Assembly (NCBI GenBank): GCA_963621145.1
Contig: CAVFDI010000003.1
Coordinates: 1-51,251 of the forward strand
Source of the DNA: W0P28-013 sp963621145
Lineage (GTDB): Bacteria; Bacteroidota; Bacteroidia; Bacteroidales; Paludibacteraceae
Reading direction: 5' to 3'
Length of the DNA: 51,251 nt
Under the pieces are notes generated by a model. It was not told the DNA's origin, did no database searches, and was given only the letters and a program-made list of their open reading frames with translations. Of the stretch, positions 1-7,565 are shown piece by piece. Both the position numbers and the translations under genes were made by a program. Numbering within the stretch: the first letter of the stretch is position 1; each line of letters opens with the position of its first letter.

Positions 1-587
1 TAAATTGGCACTTTAAAGTGTCCGTCAGTACCATTAGAATCATTGAATACACCAAGAATGGACGCTAGATATTGATAATTGCCTTGATATTTGCAGAATA
101 TGACATAACCATCATTGTCGCTATGTGATAAATTAGAAAAATAAAGATCGACGTAGGCTCTGTCGTTTTCGTTTATATCGATTACTATCGAGTCAAAAGG
201 AACACTTGTCAGCAAAGTACTTTTTGCAGTTGCAATTTTATCGTCGTATTCTACAGTTATTTCGTATGTTTTACCTGCTTCGCCAAATAATCGCGCTGTA
301 CTATATTTATATGGAGGCAGATAAGTCGTATCTAATTTACCCGTCAAAATTACAGAAGACTCTCCATCGTCAATCGTGACCTTGCCCCAGGTTATCATTT
401 TTTGTGCAAAAAGTTCACTGACAGATGTTATTTTTTCGTCAAAAGTAAACGGATAATGCAAAAAAACTATAGGCGGTTCGTTCTCTTCTATCCAACCTTC
501 GACAATTAGTATTTGTTCCGTTGGATTTTGTTTCTGACAACCAACAAGAACTAACACACACAATAACAAAAAAAATATTTTTTTCAT
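1..587 (-). CDS. DUF4249-type outer-membrane lipoprotein (3' end cut by window)
   Basis: The reading frame opens with ATG at 587-585 and runs off the window edge after about 195 codons. The N-terminus is a lipoprotein signal with a lipobox ending LVLVGC, so the mature protein should start at Cys17. The segment IVEGWIEENEPPIVFL just after it is typical of DUF4249 proteins, which accompany TonB-dependent receptors in Bacteroidetes. The gene begins one base after the stop of the receptor at 589, so the two are co-transcribed and probably form a surface uptake pair. The substrate cannot be read from the sequence. The C-terminal part of the domain lies outside the window. The family call rests on the N-terminal motif and the context. 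Confidence 0.8.
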   Translation of the reverse strand, partial: MKKIFFLLLCVLVLVGCQKQNPTEQILIVEGWIEENEPPIVFLHYPFTFDEKITSVSELFAQKMITWGKVTIDDGESSVILTGKLDTTYLPPYKYSTARLFGEAGKTYEITVEYDDKIATAKSTLLTSVPFDSIVIDINENDRAYVDLYFSNLSHSDNDGYVIFCKYQGNYQYLASILGVFNDSNGTDGHFKVPI

Positions 588-588
588 G

Positions 589-2628
589 TTAGAATTTGAA
601 GAACAGACTTAACGACGGAATAACGTATTTTAGCATCGATATTTGTCGCATTTTAAATTTATCATCAAGTACAGTAAACAAAATATTTTTATGACAATAG
701 ACATTATACAGCGATAAATTGAGGCCAAGTTCACCTCTGTCATCTTTTATTATCCAGTAGTTTGCAGTTAAATCTAAACGATGGTATAACGGCAAATTTG
801 CGCTATTGAGTGCGGCATATTCACACGCTATTTTTCCATTCAGTATGTACGCGTATTTTGGTGGAGTGTATGGAGTACCAGACATTAGCGTAAACATCAA
901 ACCGAGACTCCAGCGACTAGCAACTTGTGAGTTTAGCACAATCTTTAAATCGTGCCTACGGTCGTACGACGCAGAATAATCGTAACCACCGCCTAGTTCT
1001 GCGAATTGCCTCATCGACCAACCGAGTGCGTATGAAATATAGCCTTTTACAAACCCTTTGTTTTTGTTAAACATAATGTTTAGACCATAGTTTCGACCAT
1101 TGCCCTGTATTATCATTCTTTCGTAGTCGAAGTCAGTGTTTATTAATTCAAATACATTGCCATAGAATTCTTGCGCATTATATAGTTGTTTGAAATAAGC
1201 TTCTGCCGAAAACGAGTATTTCCCATCAATTATATCTAAATTGTAACCAAGACTAACAGCATGAGCCAGCTCAGGTTTCGCATTTTTGCTCGCCAAAATC
1301 CAGAAATCACAAGGTAAACCACCATTTAATAGTGCAATTTTGTGTAAATATTGATGATACATGCCATAATGGGCATAAATCATATTACTCTTGTTTATGC
1401 GGAAATTTAAGTTTATACGTGGATCAACACCCCAAAACATCTGCTTCTCACCACTAAAAAAACTACTATGTATGCCTAAATCGTACGAAAAATGTGCTGA
1501 AACATTATGCTCAACTTGTAAGAAAAAAGATGTTTCGTGTTTTTTTTGCCGTTTCACATCTCTACTTGTGCTTTTTATTTCATTTTCGGAGATATCAAAA
1601 AGGCAGGGGGTTGTTATATGCATATTCCATTCTGCCCCCCCTTTTAGTGCCAATTGTGGTAACACTTTGTATTCCACATGGCTTTTCAATCCCCATGACG
1701 CTAAATTTGCCAACTCATTTGCTTCGACAGATTGACTTGCCACATTTAATTTATTCTCATAGCCAGAATAAAATGCAGTTGTATGTATGTTTCCCTTATC
1801 TTGAAAACGATGATTCCAATCGACAGAAGCAGCTATGTTGTACCATGGCAATTTAGCCTCGACATCGCTTTTAGTAAATTCAGACGATAACTTATCACGA
1901 CCAAAATAGGCTGTACACAATATAGTATCTTTTTCGGAAGGAAAAATGCTATATGTCAGGTTATAATCTTGAAAGCCATATCGTAAAGCAATATCATCGA
2001 TTGTTAAAAGTTTGTTATAAAGCAGATTAATGTATGTAGCACGACCAGAAATTAAAAAAGCAGATTTTTGACCACATGGTATTTCCATTGTAAGATCGGA
2101 GCTAATTAACCCCACATTACCACTAATTTTAAATTTTTCTGTCGCAGATTTTTTAGTATACAACCAAATGCCGCCACCCAATCGATTCTGAAAAGAGGCA
2201 TCGTGTGCAGATTTTTGCAATGTAATTGTTTCAAAATGATCGGATATGAAACCTGAAAATAGACCAAGAAGGTGATTCGGATAGTAAACTGGAGCACCAT
2301 TCAATGTAAGAACACTTTGATAATCGGCACAACCCTGTATGTAAAGTCCAGCAGTTGCTTCGTTATTCATTTGCACACCAGCAACACTTCGTAGATAATT
2401 CAAGGGGTCGGCTGTACCTAAAAAATTAGGTAAATTTTCAATCTCGTCTAAACTCATTGTAACATCGCCTTTTACCTGACGAATAGCGGCTGGCTTAACT
2501 TTGTAAGTTAGTACGACCTCATCTAAATTACCATATAAAAAAGCACTATCTGCGATCTCGGTGTTCTGAGCAGAACAGAGACCACAGATAGTAAAAAATA
2601 GGATTAATACAGCTAATGATTTAGACAT
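589..2628 (-). CDS. TonB-dependent outer-membrane receptor, DUF4249 partner
   Basis: 679 residues. A Sec signal peptide (about residues 1-20, ending CSAQ) is followed almost directly by a plug domain: NYLRSVAGVQ, then GLYIQGCADYQ, LNGAPVYYPNHL and GGGIWLYTKK, where other TonB receptors carry IRG and DGxPV-like elements. The rest is rich in alternating aromatic strands of a beta-barrel and ends in a strand with terminal Phe (SLSLFFKF), as expected for BAM insertion. It lacks the usual N-terminal carboxypeptidase-like repeat, so it is shorter than most receptors of the phylum. It lies between a lipoprotein gene 8 bases upstream and the DUF4249 lipoprotein 1 base downstream. Base composition is AT-rich compared with the housekeeping genes further right. 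The ligand is unknown. Confidence 0.88.
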   Translation of the reverse strand: MSKSLAVLILFFTICGLCSAQNTEIADSAFLYGNLDEVVLTYKVKPAAIRQVKGDVTMSLDEIENLPNFLGTADPLNYLRSVAGVQMNNEATAGLYIQGCADYQSVLTLNGAPVYYPNHLLGLFSGFISDHFETITLQKSAHDASFQNRLGGGIWLYTKKSATEKFKISGNVGLISSDLTMEIPCGQKSAFLISGRATYINLLYNKLLTIDDIALRYGFQDYNLTYSIFPSEKDTILCTAYFGRDKLSSEFTKSDVEAKLPWYNIAASVDWNHRFQDKGNIHTTAFYSGYENKLNVASQSVEANELANLASWGLKSHVEYKVLPQLALKGGAEWNMHITTPCLFDISENEIKSTSRDVKRQKKHETSFFLQVEHNVSAHFSYDLGIHSSFFSGEKQMFWGVDPRINLNFRINKSNMIYAHYGMYHQYLHKIALLNGGLPCDFWILASKNAKPELAHAVSLGYNLDIIDGKYSFSAEAYFKQLYNAQEFYGNVFELINTDFDYERMIIQGNGRNYGLNIMFNKNKGFVKGYISYALGWSMRQFAELGGGYDYSASYDRRHDLKIVLNSQVASRWSLGLMFTLMSGTPYTPPKYAYILNGKIACEYAALNSANLPLYHRLDLTANYWIIKDDRGELGLNLSLYNVYCHKNILFTVLDDKFKMRQISMLKYVIPSLSLFFKF

Positions 2629-2636
2629 GTAGATTT

Positions 2637-4007
2637 TTAATCCAATTCAATAGGGCCTATTTCGTTATATTTTGCGATTTTGATATAACTATTTATCAGA
2701 TCCTCAGTCAGATTAATAACATTGCTAAATGCACCTTGAGTGAAATAATCCTCGAAAGCATACGATGTACCATCTTTGGGAAAATAGATTACGGGTTCAT
2801 AATCATAGCATATCCAATCTACATTTTCTTGCGTATCATAATCGTAGTGTGTGGCATTACGCCAAGTCGTTTCAAACTTTAACTCGGCTTGTTCAATATC
2901 GCTACTATAGTATACTTTGCAATCAAGATATTTGTTATACAAATCAACAATTTCGTTGTTATATGGTTGCTGGTTGCGGTAATACTCCCACCAATAATCA
3001 TAATTACTGTCATATTTATCATCTACCTTTTCGAGGTTGCGATAGAGTGCATTAATATTTTCACAAGACATCGCTATCTGTACTTGTTTAAGCAAATTTG
3101 CCTTGGCTATTACCTTGCCATATTCCACTCCATATTCTAGATCTTCATATTTTTCTCCGAATTCTTCCCAATCATCATCAGTTGGATTTTGTTTAATATC
3201 AAGCAAAATACAACTTGGAAGTTCTACATTTGTGGTGAATAGCTCCGTATTTCCATAATACATTTCACACGACGCTGAAGCATTATTTTTTGTAATATTT
3301 GCTTTTGCATTAAGCAATATATTTACCACTTTCATCGTCATTGTATAACGGAAATGACTCGATCGAGCAATGTCAAAGTTTATGTCAGCCCTAATTATTT
3401 CCATTTGATTTTCGCAGACTGTATAAACCATTTTTGATGGTAATTTGACCGTAATCATTGTCCCATCATACTCCCTAGAATACTCAAGAGTATTACCTTC
3501 GCCTGTAAGTTTGACCTCGATAGTTTTTCCTGATAGCGAACTACCACGCAACACAATACCGCCATCGTTATTACCTTTGTATTCCCATGTGCGAGTAGCA
3601 TCGTTTGCTTCAAATGTTGCATTGATTTCTGGGAAACTATACACTTCAGATTGCTCCATTTGTGGCGCACTAGCACTCACAATTCGTCGCGTCGAACGTG
3701 CTATCGAACGAAAAATAGCATAATGTTCCTTGCCATAACCTTCCACTTCGTCCCACGAGTAATCCTCGTATTTGTAAAACAATTCATCGGCCAATTCCAC
3801 AGCATGCTTTTGGTCTTCTGAGTTGAATGTCTTAACCATCTGTGTAGCAACACTTTCTAATTTCACCTTCTGCTCTTGAGCAGTCATAATGGTTGTTTCA
3901 GCATTAACGTTGCCGTCATTACCATTTTCTTTGTTTTTGTCTTCACATGCCATCAACATGCAAGCCACTAGTGTACAAACACCAATTTTAAAATACTTTT
4001 TTTTCAT
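2637..4007 (-). CDS. Uncharacterised lipoprotein, first gene of a TonB receptor operon
   Basis: 456 residues starting MKKKYFKIGVCTLVACMLMAC, a clear lipobox with Cys21, followed by a charged linker (EDKNKENGND). No catalytic motif is recognised. The body is acidic, rich in Tyr and Trp, and alternates helical N-terminal and beta-rich central stretches; a tail near residues 340-430 has many Tyr and Asp (for example KYDSNYDYWWEYYRN). It is the first gene after the promoter at 4265-4294, with a leader of about 250 nt. The receptor starts 8 bases downstream, so it is probably a surface-exposed or periplasmic partner in the same uptake system. I do not recognise a family. Confidence 0.75.
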   Translation of the reverse strand: MKKKYFKIGVCTLVACMLMACEDKNKENGNDGNVNAETTIMTAQEQKVKLESVATQMVKTFNSEDQKHAVELADELFYKYEDYSWDEVEGYGKEHYAIFRSIARSTRRIVSASAPQMEQSEVYSFPEINATFEANDATRTWEYKGNNDGGIVLRGSSLSGKTIEVKLTGEGNTLEYSREYDGTMITVKLPSKMVYTVCENQMEIIRADINFDIARSSHFRYTMTMKVVNILLNAKANITKNNASASCEMYYGNTELFTTNVELPSCILLDIKQNPTDDDWEEFGEKYEDLEYGVEYGKVIAKANLLKQVQIAMSCENINALYRNLEKVDDKYDSNYDYWWEYYRNQQPYNNEIVDLYNKYLDCKVYYSSDIEQAELKFETTWRNATHYDYDTQENVDWICYDYEPVIYFPKDGTSYAFEDYFTQGAFSNVINLTEDLINSYIKIAKYNEIGPIELD

Positions 4008-4143
4008 AATTCACATTTATAAAAGTTAAGGTTTTTCTTATGGAATAATGCAGTTATATTTTTACACACACCAACAATGGGCGAATAAAAATCCGTCCGA
4101 AATAAATTCTTTTGAAAATTTGTAAAAATAAATTTACCCGATA

Positions 4144-4153
4144 GGGGGGGGGG
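4144..4153. repeat. Homopolymer of ten G (ten C in the transcript)
   Basis: An uninterrupted G10 run stands in an otherwise very AT-rich leader, between the promoter at 4265-4294 and the start codon at 4007. Tracts of this length slip during replication. No other mononucleotide G/C run of this length was noticed in the window. Confidence 0.9.
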
Positions 4154-4264
4154 AGGCTAAATGGCTAATAATCAGCAAGTTACGCAAACATTGTGAGAAA
4201 ACAAACAAGTTTGCCATGCAATCTGAATTAATATGTAAACTAGTTATTGCCATAATTTCGACCG

Positions 4265-4294
4265 CAAAGATACAACTTTATTTTAAATTACAAA
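4265..4294 (-). promoter_or_regulatory. Bacteroidetes-type promoter of the lipoprotein-receptor operon
   Basis: Read on the minus strand, TTTG (4294-4291), an 18-base spacer and TATCTTTG (4272-4265) match the -33/-7 consensus. Transcription would start near 4258, giving an unusually long leader of about 250 nt before the ATG at 4007. That leader contains the 10-base G/C tract at 4144-4153. Confidence 0.7.
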
Positions 4295-4333
4295 ACACAT
4301 TTGCATAAATTTTTTGTATCTAAAACTTCGCCG

Positions 4334-4421
4334 TAAGAAAACGCACCTTTTTTGCCTATAATTTCATAGGAAAACGCACCAAATTTGCCTATAATTTTGT
4401 AGGAAAACGCACCTATTTTTA
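4334..4421. repeat. Tandem 33-bp repeat, about 2.7 copies
   Basis: Copies start at 4334, 4367 and 4400, exactly 33 bases apart. Each contains TAGGAAAACGCACC (TAAG in the first copy), and the first two continue into TTTGCCTATAATTT. The third copy decays after about 20 bases. The array ends just beyond the stop codon of lpxH (minus strand), so it lies in that gene's 3' region. Apart from this array, the promoter at 4265 and the G10 tract, the 421-base gap 4008-4428 shows nothing recognisable. Confidence 0.85.
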
Positions 4422-4428
4422 GCATAAA

Positions 4429-5196
4429 TCATTGATTATCAGCGCGCGCTTCGTCGGTAAAGTTTTTGAGCGAAATTTTCTCGCCGTCGAAGGTAGCGTA
4501 TGTGAACAAGCGCATAAATTCGCCAACGATGAGCATCTGACTGCCGCCGTTGAGCATCAAGTTGAGTTCGATGTGGCGATGGCCGAAAACAAAGTAGTCA
4601 ATTTCGGGGTGCTGCTGGGCATATTGCTTGGCAAAAATCACGAGCGGCTCGCGCGTTTCGCCCCGATATTCTGGCAAATATAGCGTGTGTTTGCGACGAT
4701 TTCCCTCGCTCCATCGCTGTCCGAAAGCCATGCCCCAACTGGTCGGCACAAGGTGGCCAAACGCCCATTGGCAGGCGCGATTGTGAAAGATCCATCGAAG
4801 CAATTTGAATGTGCGGTCGTTGTCGCCCAAACCATCGCCATGAGCAAGGAAAAACTGCTTTCCCTCGAGCGTAAAAATTTGCGGCTCGCGATGCACTATC
4901 AGCCCAACTTCCTGCTCCAAATAGCCGAATGTCCACACATCGTGATTGCCCGTGAAGAAATGCACTGGAATGCCTTCCTGACAAATGCTGCGCAGCGTTC
5001 CAAGCAATAGCGTGAAACCTTTCGGCACAACTCTGGGGTATTCGAACCAAAAATCAAAAATATCGCCCAAAAGAAAAATGGCGGTAGCATCGCGACGGGC
5101 CATGTTGAGCCAATCGACAATTTTCTGCTCGTGCGCATGCACATCGTCAGTCACCACATGCGAGCCAAGGTGGGCATCACTCAAAAAATAGTACAT
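4429..5196 (-). CDS. lpxH: UDP-2,3-diacylglucosamine diphosphatase (lipid A synthesis)
   Basis: 255 residues of a calcineurin-like metallophosphoesterase. The metal-binding series is in order: SDAHLG (residues 6-11), LLGDIFDFWFEY (about 42-53), GNHDVW (about 83-88), HGDGLG (about 119-124) and FGHRHIE (about 206-212). The DFW segment after the second motif is characteristic of LpxH-type enzymes. These hydrolyse UDP-2,3-diacylglucosamine to lipid X and UMP at the inner face of the cytoplasmic membrane. The length fits Bacteroidetes LpxH. It follows the sufT-like gene by about 118 bases of repetitive DNA, so it may use its own promoter. A more generic phosphoesterase role cannot be excluded, but the motif set makes LpxH the best call. 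Confidence 0.85.
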   Translation of the reverse strand: MYYFLSDAHLGSHVVTDDVHAHEQKIVDWLNMARRDATAIFLLGDIFDFWFEYPRVVPKGFTLLLGTLRSICQEGIPVHFFTGNHDVWTFGYLEQEVGLIVHREPQIFTLEGKQFFLAHGDGLGDNDRTFKLLRWIFHNRACQWAFGHLVPTSWGMAFGQRWSEGNRRKHTLYLPEYRGETREPLVIFAKQYAQQHPEIDYFVFGHRHIELNLMLNGGSQMLIVGEFMRLFTYATFDGEKISLKNFTDEARADNQ

Positions 5197-5205
5197 CTTT
5201 ATTGG

Positions 5206-5283
5206 GGTTGATCAGTTGATGAGTTTATAAGTTGATAAGAAGTTCATCAAGTTTATAAAGTTATAAAGTTCATAAAACTCGCA
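5206..5283. repeat. Low-complexity intergenic repeat (AGTTGAT / AGTTTATAA type)
   Basis: The spacer between lpxH and the sufT-like gene consists of imperfect 7-9-base units such as GTTGATGA, AGTTTATAA, AGTTGATAA, AGTTCATCA and AGTTTATAA. It belongs to the window-wide class of short-period intergenic repeats. Confidence 0.7.
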
Positions 5284-5314
5284 TCCCACAACCTTCACTT
5301 CTCACTTCTAACTT

Positions 5315-5629
5315 TTACAAAAGTCCGAGTTCGAGTTTGGCTTCGTCGGTCATGCGGTCTTGGGTCCATTCTGGCTCGAAAACGACATTCACTTTGGCCG
5401 ATTTCACGCCTTCGATGCCCTCAATTTTTTGCTTCACATCTTCGGCAATAAAGTCGGCGGCGGGACAGTTGGGCGCAGTCAATGTCATGTCGACTTCCAC
5501 CACATCGTCGTTCACTTCGATGCGATAAATCAGCCCCAAATCGTAGATGTTGACGGGGATTTCGGGATCGAAAACGGTCTTAAGCACACTCACTATTTTC
5601 TCTTCGGTCGATAGAAATTCGTTTTCCAT
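5315..5629 (-). CDS. MIP18/DUF59 family protein, SufT-like Fe-S assembly factor
   Basis: 104 residues covering a whole DUF59 domain: VFDPEIPVNIYDLGLIY (about residues 18-34), TLTAPNCPAADFI (about 50-62, with the family's conserved Cys) and a C-terminal FEPEWTQDRMTDEAK segment. Proteins of this family (SufT, PaaD-like, MIP18) help deliver iron-sulfur clusters or assemble multi-protein metallo-enzymes in the cytoplasm. No suf genes are adjacent in the window, so the assignment to Fe-S maturation is by family. The gene is flanked on both sides by repetitive spacers. The start at 5629 is the only reasonable ATG. Confidence 0.85.
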   Translation of the reverse strand: MENEFLSTEEKIVSVLKTVFDPEIPVNIYDLGLIYRIEVNDDVVEVDMTLTAPNCPAADFIAEDVKQKIEGIEGVKSAKVNVVFEPEWTQDRMTDEAKLELGLL

Positions 5630-5640
5630 GTGAATAGGTT

Positions 5641-5728
5641 CCAGATTTCAGATTTCAAATTTCAAATTTCAAATTAATTGCCAACTGCGGATAATTAAGA
5701 AAATGGAAATTAGATAATTGGGTAATTA
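5641..5728. repeat. Composite intergenic repeat, copy A (heptamers plus AATT octamers)
   Basis: 5641-5675 is a run of CAGATTT / CAAATTT heptamers. 5680-5728 is a 49-base tail that is nearly identical (about four differences) to 6564-6612 on the other side of mazG. The tail ends exactly with the complement of the mazG stop codon (5726-5728). Confidence 0.85.
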
Positions 5729-6514
5729 AAGCCCTTGGTTTTTCGCTTCATTCCATATTTCATCCATTTCGGCGAGGGTCATTTGGTGCAGGTCGCGCCC
5801 CTGTTTTATGGTCTTTTCTTCGAGATAATTGAACCTGCGAATAAACTTTTTATTGGTGCGTTCGAGAGCATTTTCGGGATTGACACCGTAGAGCCGCGCC
5901 GCATTCACCAGACTGAAAAACAGATCGCCAAATTCGGCCTCCATCTTGTCGGCATCGTTGCGGTCTATTTCGGCTTGCACCTCGGCAGTTTCCTCTTTCA
6001 CCTTGTCCCAAACCTGCTCGCGTTCTTCCCAATCGAAACCGATGTTGCGCGCCTTGTCCTGAATGCGATTGGCTTTGATGAGCGCAGGCAGCGTGGCTGG
6101 AATTCCGCCCAAAACCGAATGGTTGCCGTCCTTCTCTTTCAGTTTCACCTGCTCCCAAAGTTGTTTGATCTCTTCGGGCGTCTCGGCCTTCACATCGCCG
6201 TAGATGTGCGGGTGACGGAAAATGAGTTTATCGGTGATGGCATCGCACACGTCTTTAATGTCGAAATCGCCCGTTTCGCTGGCAATTTGAGCATAGAAAA
6301 CAATGTGGAGCAGCACGTCGCCAAGTTCCTTGCGAATGTTGTCGAGGTCGTGATTGGCAATGGCTTCGGTCAGTTCGTAGGTCTCTTCGATGGTGTTGCA
6401 ACGCAGCGAATCGAAGGTCTGTTTCCTATCCCACGGACATTTTTGACGCAGTTCGGCCATCACATCGAGCAGACGACCAAATGCCGCCAGTTTTTCGTCT
6501 TTTGTATGTTCCAT
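5726..6514 (-). CDS. mazG: Nucleoside triphosphate pyrophosphohydrolase MazG
   Basis: About 262 residues from the preferred ATG at 6514 (MEHTKDEKL). An in-frame ATG at 6535 lies inside the upstream heptamer repeat and is less likely. Two tandem MazG domains are visible: the first with EETYELTEAI, a KELGDVLLHIVFYA helix and WDRKQTFDSLR near the N-terminus, the second with KEETAEVQAEI and EAEFGDLFFSLVN. The acidic EExxE and ExxD residues bind Mg and the triphosphate. The enzyme converts non-canonical or excess NTPs to NMPs plus pyrophosphate. The gene is bounded by two nearly identical repeats. Confidence 0.93.
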   Translation of the reverse strand: MEHTKDEKLAAFGRLLDVMAELRQKCPWDRKQTFDSLRCNTIEETYELTEAIANHDLDNIRKELGDVLLHIVFYAQIASETGDFDIKDVCDAITDKLIFRHPHIYGDVKAETPEEIKQLWEQVKLKEKDGNHSVLGGIPATLPALIKANRIQDKARNIGFDWEEREQVWDKVKEETAEVQAEIDRNDADKMEAEFGDLFFSLVNAARLYGVNPENALERTNKKFIRRFNYLEEKTIKQGRDLHQMTLAEMDEIWNEAKNQGL

Positions 6515-6526
6515 AATCCTTATTTC

Positions 6527-6612
6527 AGATTTCAAATTTCAGATTTCAGATTTCAGATTAAAAGCCAACTACAGATAATTAAGAAATTGGAAATTAAATA
6601 ATTGGGTAATTA
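6527..6612. repeat. Composite intergenic repeat, copy B
   Basis: The same design as 5641-5728: CAGATTT / CAAATTT heptamers (6527-6558), then a 49-base tail (6564-6612) that ends on the complement of the stop codon of the lipoprotein gene at 6610. Copies A and B flank mazG in direct orientation. Confidence 0.85.
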
Positions 6613-7563
6613 CTTTATGTCAAATATTTTAAAATCGCCGTTATAGTTTCCTGTGATTTTATTTTTGTCTTGGTCGGTGCCATCGAATGTGAACTGATAG
6701 AGTCCACCGTCGCGCGTGAGCGAGATTTTGCCCGACAGCAGATTGTTTTTGGTTTGCGCCGTGGCACTCAAGTAGTTGATTGTGTAAGTTCCCCAGTTGC
6801 CTTTGCCACTTTTGTGACCATAGAGCGCGGTGTTCGCCTCGTTTTTTGTGCTGATGGGATAGTCGCCTGCCGCCACCGAATCGGCATTTGTCGAGTGCAA
6901 TCCCACCACGAAAGCAGCGCCCTGACGAATTTTCCCCGCGTCGTTGTGGCGCAGGTTGCACGAATAGAAATAGAATTCGTGATAGTTCAAATCGTCGGCA
7001 AAAATCGGTCCCCAGAGCATCAAATCGCCGCGCTGCAACGGCACTATGGAGTCGCCAATTTGCAATGTACCAATCTGCACGCCATCGATGTCGTACGAAT
7101 AGGTGTGCGTGCCTTCGTAGGACGCATCTAACGTATTGGTTTTCAGCGTATAACGCTGTCCGTGATCGGTATTTTCAATGGTCAATGTGCCACTGCCGAG
7201 TGCCACGGAAGTGGTGTCGGTTTTGTCGTCGCTGATGGTGATGAGGCGCGATTCGGGCAACAGTTCGTATTCGCCCGCCGCGATGGGTGCGCTATCGCTC
7301 GCCACTGTTGCGATGAGCAGTGCGCCTGTGCCGCTCATTTTGGCGTCGGTGTAGGTCATTTTGCCAGAACAAAACGCCAATTCTACGCGCATTTCGTTGC
7401 TCTCGGAGTCGAGGTAGACATGCTGACGAACGCTCTGCAGCGCATACGATGTGCCATCGAACTGCAGCGAGCCGCCATTCGAAAATTTTGTGGTCTTTTT
7501 GCACGCCATTAGACTGATTATCAGCAAAATAACAAGCGGAATATATCGAAAAAATAGTTTCAT
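6610..7563 (-). CDS. Uncharacterised lipoprotein in a thioredoxin-nuclease operon
   Basis: 317 residues with a lipobox (LIISLMAC, Cys21) after a hydrophobic leader. The remainder looks entirely beta-stranded and consists of two similar halves. Both contain a phrase of the form 'SAPIAAGEYEL' (near residue 95) and 'ADSVAAGDYPIS' (near residue 230), and a statement-like strand order, suggesting an internal duplication. No enzyme motif is recognised. It starts 2 bases after the endonuclease stop and is the last gene of a tightly packed three-gene unit. It is therefore likely to be an outer-membrane-anchored partner of the secreted nuclease, but this is inferred from position only. Confidence 0.75.
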   Translation of the reverse strand: MKLFFRYIPLVILLIISLMACKKTTKFSNGGSLQFDGTSYALQSVRQHVYLDSESNEMRVELAFCSGKMTYTDAKMSGTGALLIATVASDSAPIAAGEYELLPESRLITISDDKTDTTSVALGSGTLTIENTDHGQRYTLKTNTLDASYEGTHTYSYDIDGVQIGTLQIGDSIVPLQRGDLMLWGPIFADDLNYHEFYFYSCNLRHNDAGKIRQGAAFVVGLHSTNADSVAAGDYPISTKNEANTALYGHKSGKGNWGTYTINYLSATAQTKNNLLSGKISLTRDGGLYQFTFDGTDQDKNKITGNYNGDFKIFDIK

Positions 7564-7565
7564 TT

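Noticed and set aside
4334..4421. CRISPR-like look of the 33-bp repeats
   Set aside because: Copies are adjacent with no unique spacers, and no cas gene is present.
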